A stretch of DNA of 64,000 bases from Roseivirga spongicola (lineage in GTDB: Bacteria; Bacteroidota; Bacteroidia; Cytophagales; Cyclobacteriaceae), in assembly GCF_001592965.1 (NCBI RefSeq), contig NZ_LRPC01000001.1:1364001-1428000 (forward strand), read 5' to 3'. A program made the position numbers and the translations under genes. Within the stretch, counting starts at the first letter, position 1, and the number at the start of each line of letters is the position of its first letter. This document shows positions 9,075-16,978 of the stretch, piece after piece. Below the pieces are notes generated by a model. It was not told the origin of the DNA and made no database searches. It saw only the letters and a program-made list of their open reading frames with translations.

Positions 9075-9680
9075 CTAAGATAATATTAAATCATCGGCCC
9101 ACTCACCAAGGTCTGCTTCGGTGTCTATGTCGTTGAGTGTAACTATCTTTTCATAACTCATGCCGAGTCTCTCAAAATCCTTCTCAGTTTCTGAACAAAC
9201 AGATTCGGTACTCCATTCTTTGTTATGAAAAGCTTCTGTACATGGTTGGGAAAGCCCGAGCAAGTAATAACCACCATCTTCAGATGGTCCAATAACAGCA
9301 TCTGTTTTATCTAGAGTATGGAAGGCTGTCATGATAATTTCTGTGGTCAGATCGTAGCAATCGCTACCAATGATGCAGACTTGCTGATAGCCTTCTTCAA
9401 AAGCACGGTTAAAAGCATCTTCCATTTTTTCACCCAGATGACCTTCTACCTGAACATTCTTCTCGAAGCCCTTATTGGGCCATAAGTCTTCCCTATCTAC
9501 AAACTGATCGTAATAAACTACTTTGTCAAAAGGCAGCGGTTCCGTGGCATCTCTCGTCTTTTCTAATAAACGCTTGTATATCGCTAAAGCAGACTCTTCT
9601 CCAACAGTTGCAGCCAATCGTGTTTTGGCTCTTCCTAGCTTCGGATTTTTTACGAATATGAAGAGTAACTTCTTTTTCAT
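9075..9680 (-). CDS. DUF2064 / TIGR04282-type glycosyltransferase
   Basis: A 201-residue GT-A fold protein. The N-terminus KLLFIFVKNPKLGRAKTRLA, the IIGSDCYDLT segment and AVIGPSEDGGYYLLGL match the DUF2064 family annotated as TIGR04282, an arsenosugar-biosynthesis-associated glycosyltransferase. It follows the rhodanese gene with no gap (stop and start are adjacent). No arsS or arsM-like gene is in the window, so an arsenosugar role is family-based only. Confidence 0.88.
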   Translation of the reverse strand: MKKKLLFIFVKNPKLGRAKTRLAATVGEESALAIYKRLLEKTRDATEPLPFDKVVYYDQFVDREDLWPNKGFEKNVQVEGHLGEKMEDAFNRAFEEGYQQVCIIGSDCYDLTTEIIMTAFHTLDKTDAVIGPSEDGGYYLLGLSQPCTEAFHNKEWSTESVCSETEKDFERLGMSYEKIVTLNDIDTEADLGEWADDLILS

Positions 9681-10163
9681 TTAGTAAACAGCAGTGCCCT
9701 TTTTCAACAAGGGGGCAAAGCTTTTGTTATAGGTGTGAATGTTCTTAGTAGTATTGCCTGCAGAGTCTATTACGGGCAGCTCATTGTTGGCCCATCCTAG
9801 AATGCCTTCTTGCATATCATAGACCTCAAATCCCATATCGCTCAGTTGCTTGGCTATCCTATTACTTCTTACACCAATAGTGCAGTAAATTAAAATAGGT
9901 TCATTTTTATTGAGCTTATCAACCAAGCTTTCTTCATAAAGCATTGAGCCTTTCAGGTGGCTAACAGCAAACTCATCTTGAGCTCTAGCATCAATTAACA
10001 CATAGCTTTTTTTCTGAAGCATTTGCTGTGCTTCTTGGGTGTCGATGCGTTTTACATCTGAATCCCAAAAGCTATAAACTCCATTACGGAAGACATATAC
10101 TCCAAAGGCTATAAACAGAAGGGTGAGACCAGTAGCTATCAAAAACACTCTTTTTTTAGACAC
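9681..10163 (-). CDS. Membrane-anchored rhodanese-like protein
   Basis: A 160-residue protein with an N-terminal TM or signal anchor (about 5-27) and one rhodanese domain (about 42-130). The active-site loop is intact: IYCTIGVRSNRIA, with Cys as the persulfide-carrying residue. The anchor suggests a periplasmic or membrane-bound sulfurtransferase. The start is GTG; no in-frame ATG fits better. It directly precedes the DUF2064 gene without a gap. Rhodanese and DUF2064 genes are frequent neighbours in Bacteroidota (established from my knowledge of annotations, not checked here). Confidence 0.88.
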   Translation of the reverse strand: MSKKRVFLIATGLTLLFIAFGVYVFRNGVYSFWDSDVKRIDTQEAQQMLQKKSYVLIDARAQDEFAVSHLKGSMLYEESLVDKLNKNEPILIYCTIGVRSNRIAKQLSDMGFEVYDMQEGILGWANNELPVIDSAGNTTKNIHTYNKSFAPLLKKGTAVY

Positions 10164-10262
10164 ATACGCAAAGTAGCCAAAGTGCGGATTAGAACATAAT
10201 AGACAAGAGTGGTGAAATTTCGATAGCTGGTGAATAAATCACTATTTTCGAGCAACAGCAAT

Positions 10263-11243
10263 ATGAAAAGAAGGAAGCTCAGCACAGAAGAATTGGTAGA
10301 AGGTATCCGCTCAGGAAATAGAGTGATTTTGAGTCGTGCTATTACGCTGATTGAAAGTAATAGAGAAGAGGATCAGAGGCAGGCCGAAGACTTACTTCAG
10401 GCCATTTTGCCAGATACAGGTAAGTCATTCCGTCTAGGAATTACAGGTGTGCCAGGCGTTGGAAAGAGTACCTTTATAGAGTCTTTCGGAACGCTTTTGA
10501 CGGAAAAGGGAAAGAAATTGGCTGTGCTTACCATAGACCCTAGTTCTCAGCGAACCAAGGGAAGTATTTTGGGTGATAAGACGCGAATGGAAGAGCTGGC
10601 GCGAAATCCAAATGCCTTTATTCGGCCTTCTGCATCTGGTTCTACTTTAGGAGGTGTAAGCGGAAAAACTAGAGAAGTGATGCTGCTTTGCGAAGCTGCG
10701 GGTTTCGACTTTATTATTATTGAAACGGTGGGAGTAGGGCAATCGGAAACCCACGTGCATGGCATGGTAGATTTCTTCTTGCTGCTGATGTTGGCAGGTG
10801 CAGGAGATGAGCTTCAGGGCATAAAAAAGGGCATTATGGAAATGGCCGATTCTGTAGTTATCAATAAAGCCGATGGAGATAATCTGAAGCAAGCGAAACG
10901 GGCTAAAGCTGAATATCAGAACGCACTGCATCTTTTTCCTGCAAATCCTAGCGGTTGGATCCCTCAAGTGAAAACTTGTTCGGCATTAGATAAATCTGGT
11001 TTGGAAGAAGTTTTTGAAATGCTCACGAAGTTTCAGACTCAAGTGGTAGGGAATGGCTTTTTCGATAAAAATAGAGCTAATCAGCAAGTGAGCTGGTTCA
11101 AAGAAAACTTGAATGAGTTGTTGAAAATATCTTTCTTCAAAAAGCCTGAAGTTCAGCAGCGCTATCAAGAAAAGCTTCAAGAAGTTCAGTCTGGCAAAAC
11201 CCCAGCTTTGAACGCTGCACATGATGTGTTAAATGTTTTTTGA
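10263..11243 (+). CDS. meaB: Methylmalonyl-CoA mutase-associated GTPase MeaB
   Basis: A 326-residue G3E-family P-loop GTPase that gates cobalamin loading and protects or reactivates methylmalonyl-CoA mutase. Walker A is GVPGVGKST, followed by AVLTIDPSS, a GGVSGKTREVMLLCEAAG stretch, ETVGVGQSE, and the NKADGDN base-specificity motif. An in-frame GTG at 10230 would add 11 residues, but the family N-terminus begins near the ATG chosen (KLSTEELVEGI). It lies about 12.5 kb from mutAB and on the opposite strand, so it is regulated separately. Confidence 0.95.
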   Translation: MKRRKLSTEELVEGIRSGNRVILSRAITLIESNREEDQRQAEDLLQAILPDTGKSFRLGITGVPGVGKSTFIESFGTLLTEKGKKLAVLTIDPSSQRTKGSILGDKTRMEELARNPNAFIRPSASGSTLGGVSGKTREVMLLCEAAGFDFIIIETVGVGQSETHVHGMVDFFLLLMLAGAGDELQGIKKGIMEMADSVVINKADGDNLKQAKRAKAEYQNALHLFPANPSGWIPQVKTCSALDKSGLEEVFEMLTKFQTQVVGNGFFDKNRANQQVSWFKENLNELLKISFFKKPEVQQRYQEKLQEVQSGKTPALNAAHDVLNVF

Positions 11244-11267
11244 CTTGCTCTTGGCTTTTCAGCCTTA

Positions 11268-11326
11268 GTTTCCGTCTGACTTTCGGTACTGACGGAAACC
11301 CATCAGTATCGAAAGTCAGGTGGGAA
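11268..11326. repeat. Palindromic intergenic repeat, copy 1
   Basis: Two overlapping inverted repeats. Short: GTTTCCGTC (11268-11276) with GACGGAAAC (11291-11299). Long: a 17-bp arm (11276-11292) with 11303-11319, one mismatch (a G-T wobble on the plus strand), and a 10-base loop. The two stems share bases and exclude each other. Read on the opposite strand, copy 2 at 16708-16771 has the same layout with matching changes in both arms. It sits between the convergent meaB and head-GIN genes. Confidence 0.8.
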
Positions 11327-11391
11327 GGTCATATGTTCGCCTAAATTTTAAGCTTGACATTGGTCTGGATATCCTGACTAAGGGACAAAAA

Positions 11392-11420
11392 TAAACCCCA
11401 ACCAATTCGGCCGGGGTTTA
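11392..11420. terminator. Terminator between convergent meaB and head-GIN genes
   Basis: Stem TAAACCCC/GGGGTTTA with a 13-base loop, preceded by an A-rich tract. A second imperfect hairpin, AAGGTTTGGG with CCCCAAAACCTT, follows at 11431-11457 up to the next stop codon. Confidence 0.7.
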
Positions 11421-11456
11421 ATCGATATTTAAGGTTTGGGTCTTGCCCCAAAACCT

Positions 11457-12170
11457 TTATTCTCCTTTTCTAACACTAGAAGCTCCAGATGTGTCTGCAT
11501 TTACTGAAGCTCCACCTCTATACCTGATGCTTGAAGCGCCACTGGCGTGTACATCTAGTTTTCCGGTTACATATACGTTAGCAGATCCTGCACCACTTAC
11601 TCTAATGTCTGCATTAACAGACTCTAAATCGTAAGCTCGGTATGTAGTAGCACCAGATGTTTTTACTACCTGCTCCTTAGCAACACCCTCTAAGCTGATT
11701 ACGCACGCACCAGAAGATTCGAGATAAAGCTCTTCAACTTCCATTTCTAAGTTTATTACCGTAGCGCCAGATATTTCTAGATCTAATTTTTTTCCCTTAA
11801 GGGCATCTCTGGTATTTAGGACCACAGCGCCACTAGCATTTATTCTGTCTAAAGATTTAACAGTCAAGTAGGCCTTTGGGCTGTCTCTCATTCTTTTGGT
11901 ATCGCGAGAGTCTCTAATTCTGATCACCAAAGTGCCACCTCTTACTTCAGTAATAATGTCATCCATATATCTGTCTTCAGCCTCTATTTCTAAAGATTCA
12001 GTGCTTCCAACACTAATTTCTACCTTAAAGGCACTGCTTACAGAAAGTGCGCTGAAGTTGCTTACATCACGTTTCTCTCTACTTTGGCTGAAAGCAAGCT
12101 GACCGAAAGTCAATAGACCTGCAATCATTAATATGCCCATCAAACGTCTTTCCATTAATTTTTTCATCAT
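11457..12170 (-). CDS. Secreted head-GIN domain (DUF2807-like) protein
   Basis: A 237-residue protein from the chosen Met (M-M-K-K-L-M), which starts a clear signal peptide ending near GQLAFSQ. An upstream in-frame ATG at 12242 would put 24 non-signal residues in front and is unlikely. After the signal, the mature part is the head-GIN beta-helix/beta-solenoid type (PF10988). It starts KRDVSNFSALSVSSAFKVEI and carries repeated short strands rich in SGA (ISGATVINLEM, LESSGACVISL, VSGAGSANVYV, ASGASSIRYRG). Such proteins are exported and of unknown role. Transcribed convergently with meaB. Confidence 0.88.
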   Translation of the reverse strand: MMKKLMERRLMGILMIAGLLTFGQLAFSQSREKRDVSNFSALSVSSAFKVEISVGSTESLEIEAEDRYMDDIITEVRGGTLVIRIRDSRDTKRMRDSPKAYLTVKSLDRINASGAVVLNTRDALKGKKLDLEISGATVINLEMEVEELYLESSGACVISLEGVAKEQVVKTSGATTYRAYDLESVNADIRVSGAGSANVYVTGKLDVHASGASSIRYRGGASVNADTSGASSVRKGE

Positions 12171-12336
12171 TTTAAACTTAAATTCTGAACTAAAGATAGG
12201 AGTTGCTCCCGAAGGTTGCATCGTAGCCGATAAATTCTTCAAGAGTTAACGCAATTGGAATCATTTTAAAGAACAGGTCATTGAAGTGACAATGAAACAA
12301 AACCTGTTTCGATTTATTTAGTGTAATAACCTCTGT

Positions 12337-13671
12337 ATGCAACACGTAGTGATAATCGGAAATGGAATTGCAGGCATAACCACTGCCAGGCACCTCAGAA
12401 AACTGAGTGACGATCGGATAACCGTGATTTCTGCCGAAACCGACCATTTCTTCTCCAGAACAGCCCTAATGTACATTTACATGGGGCACATGAAATATGA
12501 GCATACCAAGCCTTATGAAGACTGGTTTTGGGAGAAAAACAGAATCGAACTGAAAAGAGCCTATGTTTCTGCGGTTGATACCGCTAAAAATGAGCTACAA
12601 TTTCAGGATGGTTCATCTTTGAACTACGATAAGCTAGTGATTGCAACAGGTTCTAAGCCCAATAAGTTTGGCTGGCCTGGTCAAGACTCTAAAGGTGTTC
12701 AGGGGCTATATAGCTATCAGGATTTGGAGCTGATGGAAGCCAATACCAAAGACATCAAACGAGCGGTGATAGTTGGTGGTGGACTTATAGGCATTGAAAT
12801 GGCTGAAATGCTGCTGTCGCGAAATATCCCGGTTACGTTTTTGGTTCGTGAAAGAAGTTTCTGGAGTAATGTGTTGCCTAAGGAAGAATCAGAAATGATT
12901 AACCGGCATGCATTGGAGCACCATGTAGATTTAAGGTTAAGCACAGAGCTAGATGAAATTGTAGCCGATGAACAAGGGAGAGTTAAGGCGGTGAAAACTA
13001 AAAGTGGTGAGACTATAGTCTGTCAGTTTGTAGGCTTAACCGCTGGCGTTTCTCCAAATGTAGGTTTTATCAAGAATTCAGAAATAGAGCTGAACCGAGG
13101 AGTTTTGGTCGATGAATTTCTTCGAACCAATATAGAAAATGTATATGCCGCTGGAGATTGTGCTGAGTTCCGTGAACCGAATGGTGAACGAAAACCAATA
13201 GAGCAGGTCTGGTATACAGGACGAATGATGGGAGAAGTTTTAGGCCGAACATTGGCTGGTAAACAAACTGCATATAAACCTGGAAACTGGTTCAATTCTG
13301 CTAAGTTCTTTGATATTGAATACCAAACATATGGTTGGGTTTGGCCTGAAAAGAAAGACGATGAATCTGATTTTTATTGGGAACATGAGTCGGGTAAAAT
13401 ATGCCTAAGGCTTCGCTGGAAGTCAGACTCAGGCAAGCTTACTGGGGTGAATAACTTTGGCTTCCGACTCAGACACCATGCCTTAGATAAGTGGTTCAAA
13501 GAAGAGAGGTCTGTTGAGTATGTGCTAGAACACCTGCGTGATGCCAACTTCAACCCAGAGTTTTATAAACAGCACGAGCAAGAAATTATCCATCAGTTTA
13601 ATTCCGAAAACGGAACGCAGCTAAAGCTGAAGAAAAAGAGCTGGCAACGAATTTTAGATTTTGTCTCATAA
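12337..13671 (+). CDS. NAD(P)/FAD-dependent pyridine nucleotide-disulfide-type oxidoreductase
   Basis: A 444-residue flavoprotein. The N-terminal FAD-binding Rossmann motif is VVIIGNGIAGIT, the second nucleotide-binding motif is AVIVGGGLIGIEMAE, and the C-terminal FAD motif is NVYAAGDCAEF. The first 310 residues resemble nitrite reductase or rubredoxin reductase type enzymes without redox-active cysteines. Residues about 310-444 form an unusual Trp/Tyr/charge-rich tail that I do not recognise. The next gene, 10 bases downstream, encodes a membrane polyferredoxin, so the pair probably moves electrons between NAD(P)H and a membrane Fe-S protein (inference). Confidence 0.92.
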   Translation: MQHVVIIGNGIAGITTARHLRKLSDDRITVISAETDHFFSRTALMYIYMGHMKYEHTKPYEDWFWEKNRIELKRAYVSAVDTAKNELQFQDGSSLNYDKLVIATGSKPNKFGWPGQDSKGVQGLYSYQDLELMEANTKDIKRAVIVGGGLIGIEMAEMLLSRNIPVTFLVRERSFWSNVLPKEESEMINRHALEHHVDLRLSTELDEIVADEQGRVKAVKTKSGETIVCQFVGLTAGVSPNVGFIKNSEIELNRGVLVDEFLRTNIENVYAAGDCAEFREPNGERKPIEQVWYTGRMMGEVLGRTLAGKQTAYKPGNWFNSAKFFDIEYQTYGWVWPEKKDDESDFYWEHESGKICLRLRWKSDSGKLTGVNNFGFRLRHHALDKWFKEERSVEYVLEHLRDANFNPEFYKQHEQEIIHQFNSENGTQLKLKKKSWQRILDFVS

Positions 13672-13681
13672 AGCAAATAAT

Positions 13682-15109
13682 ATGTCTCAAGCAGACCCAA
13701 GTTTATCAATATCCAATCCACATCCTGATAAAACAGATGCCATTCAGAAGGCAGGATTAGCTTTAGCAGGGCTAGGATTACTTACCTTTTTTCTAGCATG
13801 GGGCAATGTGCCTATTCCAAAAGCGCTTGGTTTAGCCGTGGCGCTAGGCGGAATTATTATAGGAACTACTATTTACTCTTGGAGGCTCTATAAGAACGAG
13901 CCGGAAGGTATCAAGAACAATGGGGTGATGTTTAAAAGCTTGACCAGCAGAGGAGTAATTGGCTGGACAGTAGGTGTAATTCTTACCGCTTTCTATGTGC
14001 TTTTATATTGGTTTCCTGAATATTTGGGATATAAAGAGAGTGGCGCTAATGAAGGGTTTGTTGCTCTATTCGATCCGCTGAGTCAATTTTTCAAAGGCAA
14101 ACCTGCTTCTCAATGGTTTATGTATGGAACCCTGTACACATTAGCTATTCTGTCTCTGGGAATAAAATTTTTACTTAAATACAGAGGCAATAGTTATCAG
14201 ATCAAGAGAACCTTAGTGGTTATTGCCGCACAACTATTTTTGGCTTACCTAATTCCAGAAATATTGGCCGGGCTTAATTACAATGATGCTACTAATGCCC
14301 AAGGTGAATACCTTGGCTATTACGATACAGACATCAAAAACACTTGGCCCTTAGACTATGACTACTTTTATGACTGGCACTTAGATGCCATGCAAGAAGA
14401 GGCCTATCAACCTGTAGGTATTTTATATCTGATTATAGGCATTGCTATGTTTTTGGTCTTCACGCCAATTCTTACCTATTATTTGGGTAAGCGTTGGTAC
14501 TGTTCTTGGGTTTGCGGTTGTGGAGGCTTGGCCGAAACTGCGGGTGATCCTTTCCGGCATTTGTCCTCTAAAAAGCTCAGTGCCTGGAAATTGGAAAGGT
14601 GGTTAATTCACAGTGTTATGATTTTTGTTTTTGTGATGACAGCCGCTACTATTTATGGCTATTTCTGGAATACAGGTGAAGTCTTTGGATTAAACATTTA
14701 TAACAATTTTCAGAAGCCTTACGGATTTCTCATTGGTGCTACTTTTTCGGGAGTAATTGGTGTTGGCTTCTACCCAATGTTAGGTTCTAGAGTATGGTGT
14801 AGGTTTGGTTGCCCAATGGCTGGCTACATGGGTATTATTCAGCGGTTCAAGTCGAAATTTCGAATTACTACCAATGGAGGGCAATGCATCTCTTGCGGAA
14901 ACTGTTCAACCTATTGCGAGCAAGGTATTGATGTACGCTGGTATGCTCAGAGAGGTCAGAATATAGTTCGTGCTTCTTGTGTGGGTTGTGGCATCTGCTC
15001 AGCCGTATGTCCAAGAGGCGTATTGAAGCTGGAAAATGGCCCTGATGAGAACAGAACTGAAGCTCCAGCTATTATAGTGGGCAATGAAAGCATTGAAGTA
15101 GCGAAATAA
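13682..15109 (+). CDS. Membrane polyferredoxin (NapH/CcoG-like 4Fe-4S binding protein)
   Basis: A 475-residue protein with about six hydrophobic segments and Fe-S motifs of the NapH/NosR/CcoG type. It carries CSWVCGCGG, CRFGCPMAG, then two C-terminal 4Fe-4S clusters, CISCGNCSTYCEQG and CVGCGICSAVCPRG. I chose the ATG at 13682; a TTG at 13661 would overlap the upstream gene. Gap to the FAD gene is 10 bases, indicating an operon. A long loop (about residues 190-245) with NDATNAQGEYLGYYD precedes the first Cys motif. Electron donor and acceptor are unknown; no nap, nos or cco cluster is adjacent. Confidence 0.92.
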   Translation: MSQADPSLSISNPHPDKTDAIQKAGLALAGLGLLTFFLAWGNVPIPKALGLAVALGGIIIGTTIYSWRLYKNEPEGIKNNGVMFKSLTSRGVIGWTVGVILTAFYVLLYWFPEYLGYKESGANEGFVALFDPLSQFFKGKPASQWFMYGTLYTLAILSLGIKFLLKYRGNSYQIKRTLVVIAAQLFLAYLIPEILAGLNYNDATNAQGEYLGYYDTDIKNTWPLDYDYFYDWHLDAMQEEAYQPVGILYLIIGIAMFLVFTPILTYYLGKRWYCSWVCGCGGLAETAGDPFRHLSSKKLSAWKLERWLIHSVMIFVFVMTAATIYGYFWNTGEVFGLNIYNNFQKPYGFLIGATFSGVIGVGFYPMLGSRVWCRFGCPMAGYMGIIQRFKSKFRITTNGGQCISCGNCSTYCEQGIDVRWYAQRGQNIVRASCVGCGICSAVCPRGVLKLENGPDENRTEAPAIIVGNESIEVAK

Positions 15110-15152
15110 GAGAGTCTTCCTATTCTAACTACTCTAGGTGAAAATTAAGGAA

Positions 15153-15219
15153 AAGAGCTGTATTCGTTGATATGCCATCAATAAATACAGCTCTTGTTGA
15201 TGACTAACCTTTAGGTTAG
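15153..15219. terminator. Tandem hairpins ending the oxidoreductase operon
   Basis: Stem AAGAGCTGTATT/AATACAGCTCTT (15153-15164 and 15184-15195), followed by a second hairpin CTAACCT/AGGTTAG (15204-15219) next to the stop of the convergent lipoprotein gene. The pair can terminate both strands. Confidence 0.7.
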
Positions 15220-15222
15220 ACC

Positions 15223-15960
15223 TTAATAAGGGGTAATCAGCTCGTGCTTATAGTTGAACTCAAATTTTCCAACGTTCGGAATATCGAAGGTTATAGTATA
15301 GAAAGAGGCTTCTTCAGTCCGCTCAAAGAACATTCGGCCTTCAATGTATTCATTAGAGCCTACAGTGGTTCTTCTTATCGGGGCTTCCTCCCAATATAGC
15401 CTTGTGTTTTTGATGCTCTCCAAATAAGCTTCTTGCCTGTCCATATCAGCTAGCCTATTTTGTCTGTCCCACTCTCGTTGATTGTAGTTAGCATCGGCTT
15501 GCTGTCGAGAAATATTGGGGTCACTTTCTTCAATAACAGTAGCAACCAAGTCTGAGGTAGTCGCCACTGCGTTTGAAATAGACTGATTTGCTAGCCTGGC
15601 TCTTTCGCGAGACTCACTTTTATCGAACTCTAAAAGCTTAGATTCTGGATCGAGAGGGTAGAGCGTTGAAATAACCGATTTCTCTGAATTCAGTGCAATA
15701 ATTCTTGCCTGCATTGGGGAGAACTCTACTTCGTTACCATCTAGGTTTTCGAAAAGCGCATCAAAAAGGAGTAAATCTCCATCGCTTTTGTAGAAACTTA
15801 AGGTCATGCTATAATCGCCTTGCGTTTGAGTTACGTATTTACGACCAGCCACCCATTTCCCTTGAGGTTCTTCAGAACTTAACCGGCTAATAGGCAATGG
15901 GGAGACACAAGAGCTTAGAAGAGTAAAGAATAGTGAGGCGTAGAAAAGTTGTTTTTTCAT
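15223..15960 (-). CDS. Hypothetical lipoprotein (245 aa)
   Basis: A protein with a signal peptide and lipobox (FFTLLSSCVSP, Cys18), so likely lipid-anchored. The mature part shows beta-strand patterns at both ends (YSMTLSFYKSDGDLLLFDALFEN; ASFYTITFDIPNVGKFEF) around a helical, Gln/Arg-rich middle (about 120-180, DRQNRLADMDRQEAYLE). I do not recognise a family. Single gene, convergent with the polyferredoxin gene. Confidence 0.75.
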   Translation of the reverse strand: MKKQLFYASLFFTLLSSCVSPLPISRLSSEEPQGKWVAGRKYVTQTQGDYSMTLSFYKSDGDLLLFDALFENLDGNEVEFSPMQARIIALNSEKSVISTLYPLDPESKLLEFDKSESRERARLANQSISNAVATTSDLVATVIEESDPNISRQQADANYNQREWDRQNRLADMDRQEAYLESIKNTRLYWEEAPIRRTTVGSNEYIEGRMFFERTEEASFYTITFDIPNVGKFEFNYKHELITPY

Positions 15961-16078
15961 GTTTTTGACGTTTGCTCATCGAAGGCAAAGTCAATGCCAG
16001 ATTAAGTGTTCTCTTTGGCTTAAGTAAAAAAATAATTTTGTCGCTACTCAGGCTTAAAAAAGATTGATGAAGGTGTCC

Positions 16079-16570
16079 TTATGCTTCTTCGGTATTCAAA
16101 ACCTCTCTAATCTGCCCCAAATGATGCTTCAGGTGAAATACATAATCTTCCATAAAATGGCCTAAAGTGGTAGGTGCTCCCTCGGCAATAGGCTCCATAG
16201 CTGTTTTGTGGAGGTTATGCTCCGTACGTTGCTTATCCCTAACTTCAGGAGTTGTATTGTACATGATGTTAGAAACTAGAATATTCATTTGCCTCCAAGT
16301 GATGAGTAGGTCTTGCCAATCCATATTCTGATAATCAGCAGCTTCAACCCAGTCATTTTGAGCGTATGGAGTTACGATTAAGTCGTCTGAGAACTGAGCA
16401 CGGACAAAGCGGCCATGATTGTTTGAGGCAGAGTCAATCAGGTGACCTAAAATCTCCTTGGCTGACCATTTATCTTGGGCAGGTTTTACCGCAGCATCTT
16501 TATCATCGACCATTAAAAATTCCTCAAAAGTTTGAAGAGTAATTTCACGAAGGTTATAGTCAGTTCTCAT
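16079..16570 (-). CDS. DinB-family protein
   Basis: A 163-residue four-helix-bundle protein of the DinB/YfiT metal-dependent hydrolase superfamily. The pattern includes KPAQDKWSAKEILGHLIDS (first His), NILVSNIMYN and a C-terminal FHLKHHLGQIREVLN, which supplies the His ligands of the metal site. I start at the ATG at 16570 because the frame upstream runs into the repeat at 16708-16771 and is not protein-like. DinB proteins are often thiol- or damage-related, but substrates are mostly unknown. Confidence 0.9.
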   Translation of the reverse strand: MRTDYNLREITLQTFEEFLMVDDKDAAVKPAQDKWSAKEILGHLIDSASNNHGRFVRAQFSDDLIVTPYAQNDWVEAADYQNMDWQDLLITWRQMNILVSNIMYNTTPEVRDKQRTEHNLHKTAMEPIAEGAPTTLGHFMEDYVFHLKHHLGQIREVLNTEEA

Positions 16571-16707
16571 GCTGCAATGATAGTTAAAATACCCCTCTGT
16601 TCTGCGGTCATTTCCTCTTAAAAAAGGTAATTCAATATCAAGTTGTACGAGACTACCTCCATAGAAACTATAAGGGATTGTTGTGATTTGACAGTATGTT
16701 GCTAGGC

Positions 16708-16771
16708 CTCCCATCTGACCTATTCGGTACTGATGAGGCTTTCCGTCAGCACCGAATAGGTCAGACGGAAA
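16708..16771. repeat. Palindromic intergenic repeat, copy 2
   Basis: Long arms of 20 bp (16714-16733 and 16746-16765) with one mismatch and a 12-base loop, overlapped by the short stem TTTCCGTC/GACGGAAA (16740-16747 and 16764-16771). On the minus strand it aligns with copy 1 at 11268-11326. Both share TTTCCGTCTGAC, then TTCGGT(A/G)CTGACGGAAA, then CATCAGTA and GTCAG(G/A)TGGGA. Differences inside one arm are matched in the other arm. Confidence 0.8.
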
Positions 16772-16835
16772 AGTAAACTGTTAACCTAAAAAATGGCTAT
16801 GTAAACTCAAGTCTCCATACCATTTCACAGATTAC

Positions 16836-16911
16836 CTTTGACAAACTTAAGTTCGAGACAGCAACAAAGAGGAAAGCTTATTCTAACACTCTTAATAAAA
16901 GTTTGTCAAAG
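16836..16911. repeat. 13-bp perfect inverted repeat around a 50-base loop
   Basis: Arms at 16836-16848 and 16899-16911. The interior has no open frame. It may be a remnant of a small mobile element or a long-range RNA stem. Confidence 0.5.
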
Positions 16912-16924
16912 ATTGGGGCAATAA

Positions 16925-16957
16925 AAGGCCGTCAGCCCTTAAAAGACTGACGACCTT
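16925..16957 (-). terminator. Terminator of the pirin gene
   Basis: On the minus strand the stem AAGGTCGTCAG/CTGACGGCCTT (with one G-U pair) is followed by TTTTAT, 22 bases beyond the pirin stop codon. Confidence 0.75.
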
Positions 16958-16978
16958 ACTATTCTAAAGACAGTGGGG

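Larger units (their letters stand above)
16571..16978. other. Gene-free stretch with two inverted-repeat elements and a terminator
   Basis: This 408-base gap holds copy 2 of the palindromic repeat (16708-16771), a 13-bp perfect inverted repeat CTTTGACAAACTT/AAGTTTGTCAAAG (16836-16848 and 16899-16911, 50-base loop), and the pirin gene terminator. No credible coding frame is present. Confidence 0.7.

Noticed and set aside
11268-11326. Simple Rho-independent terminator for meaB
   Set aside because: The stem lacks a following T-run and its overlapping double fold recurs at another locus, so a repeat element explains it better.
16571-16714. Upstream extension of the DinB frame
   Set aside because: It runs into the palindromic repeat and lacks protein character; the DinB fold begins at the ATG at 16570.
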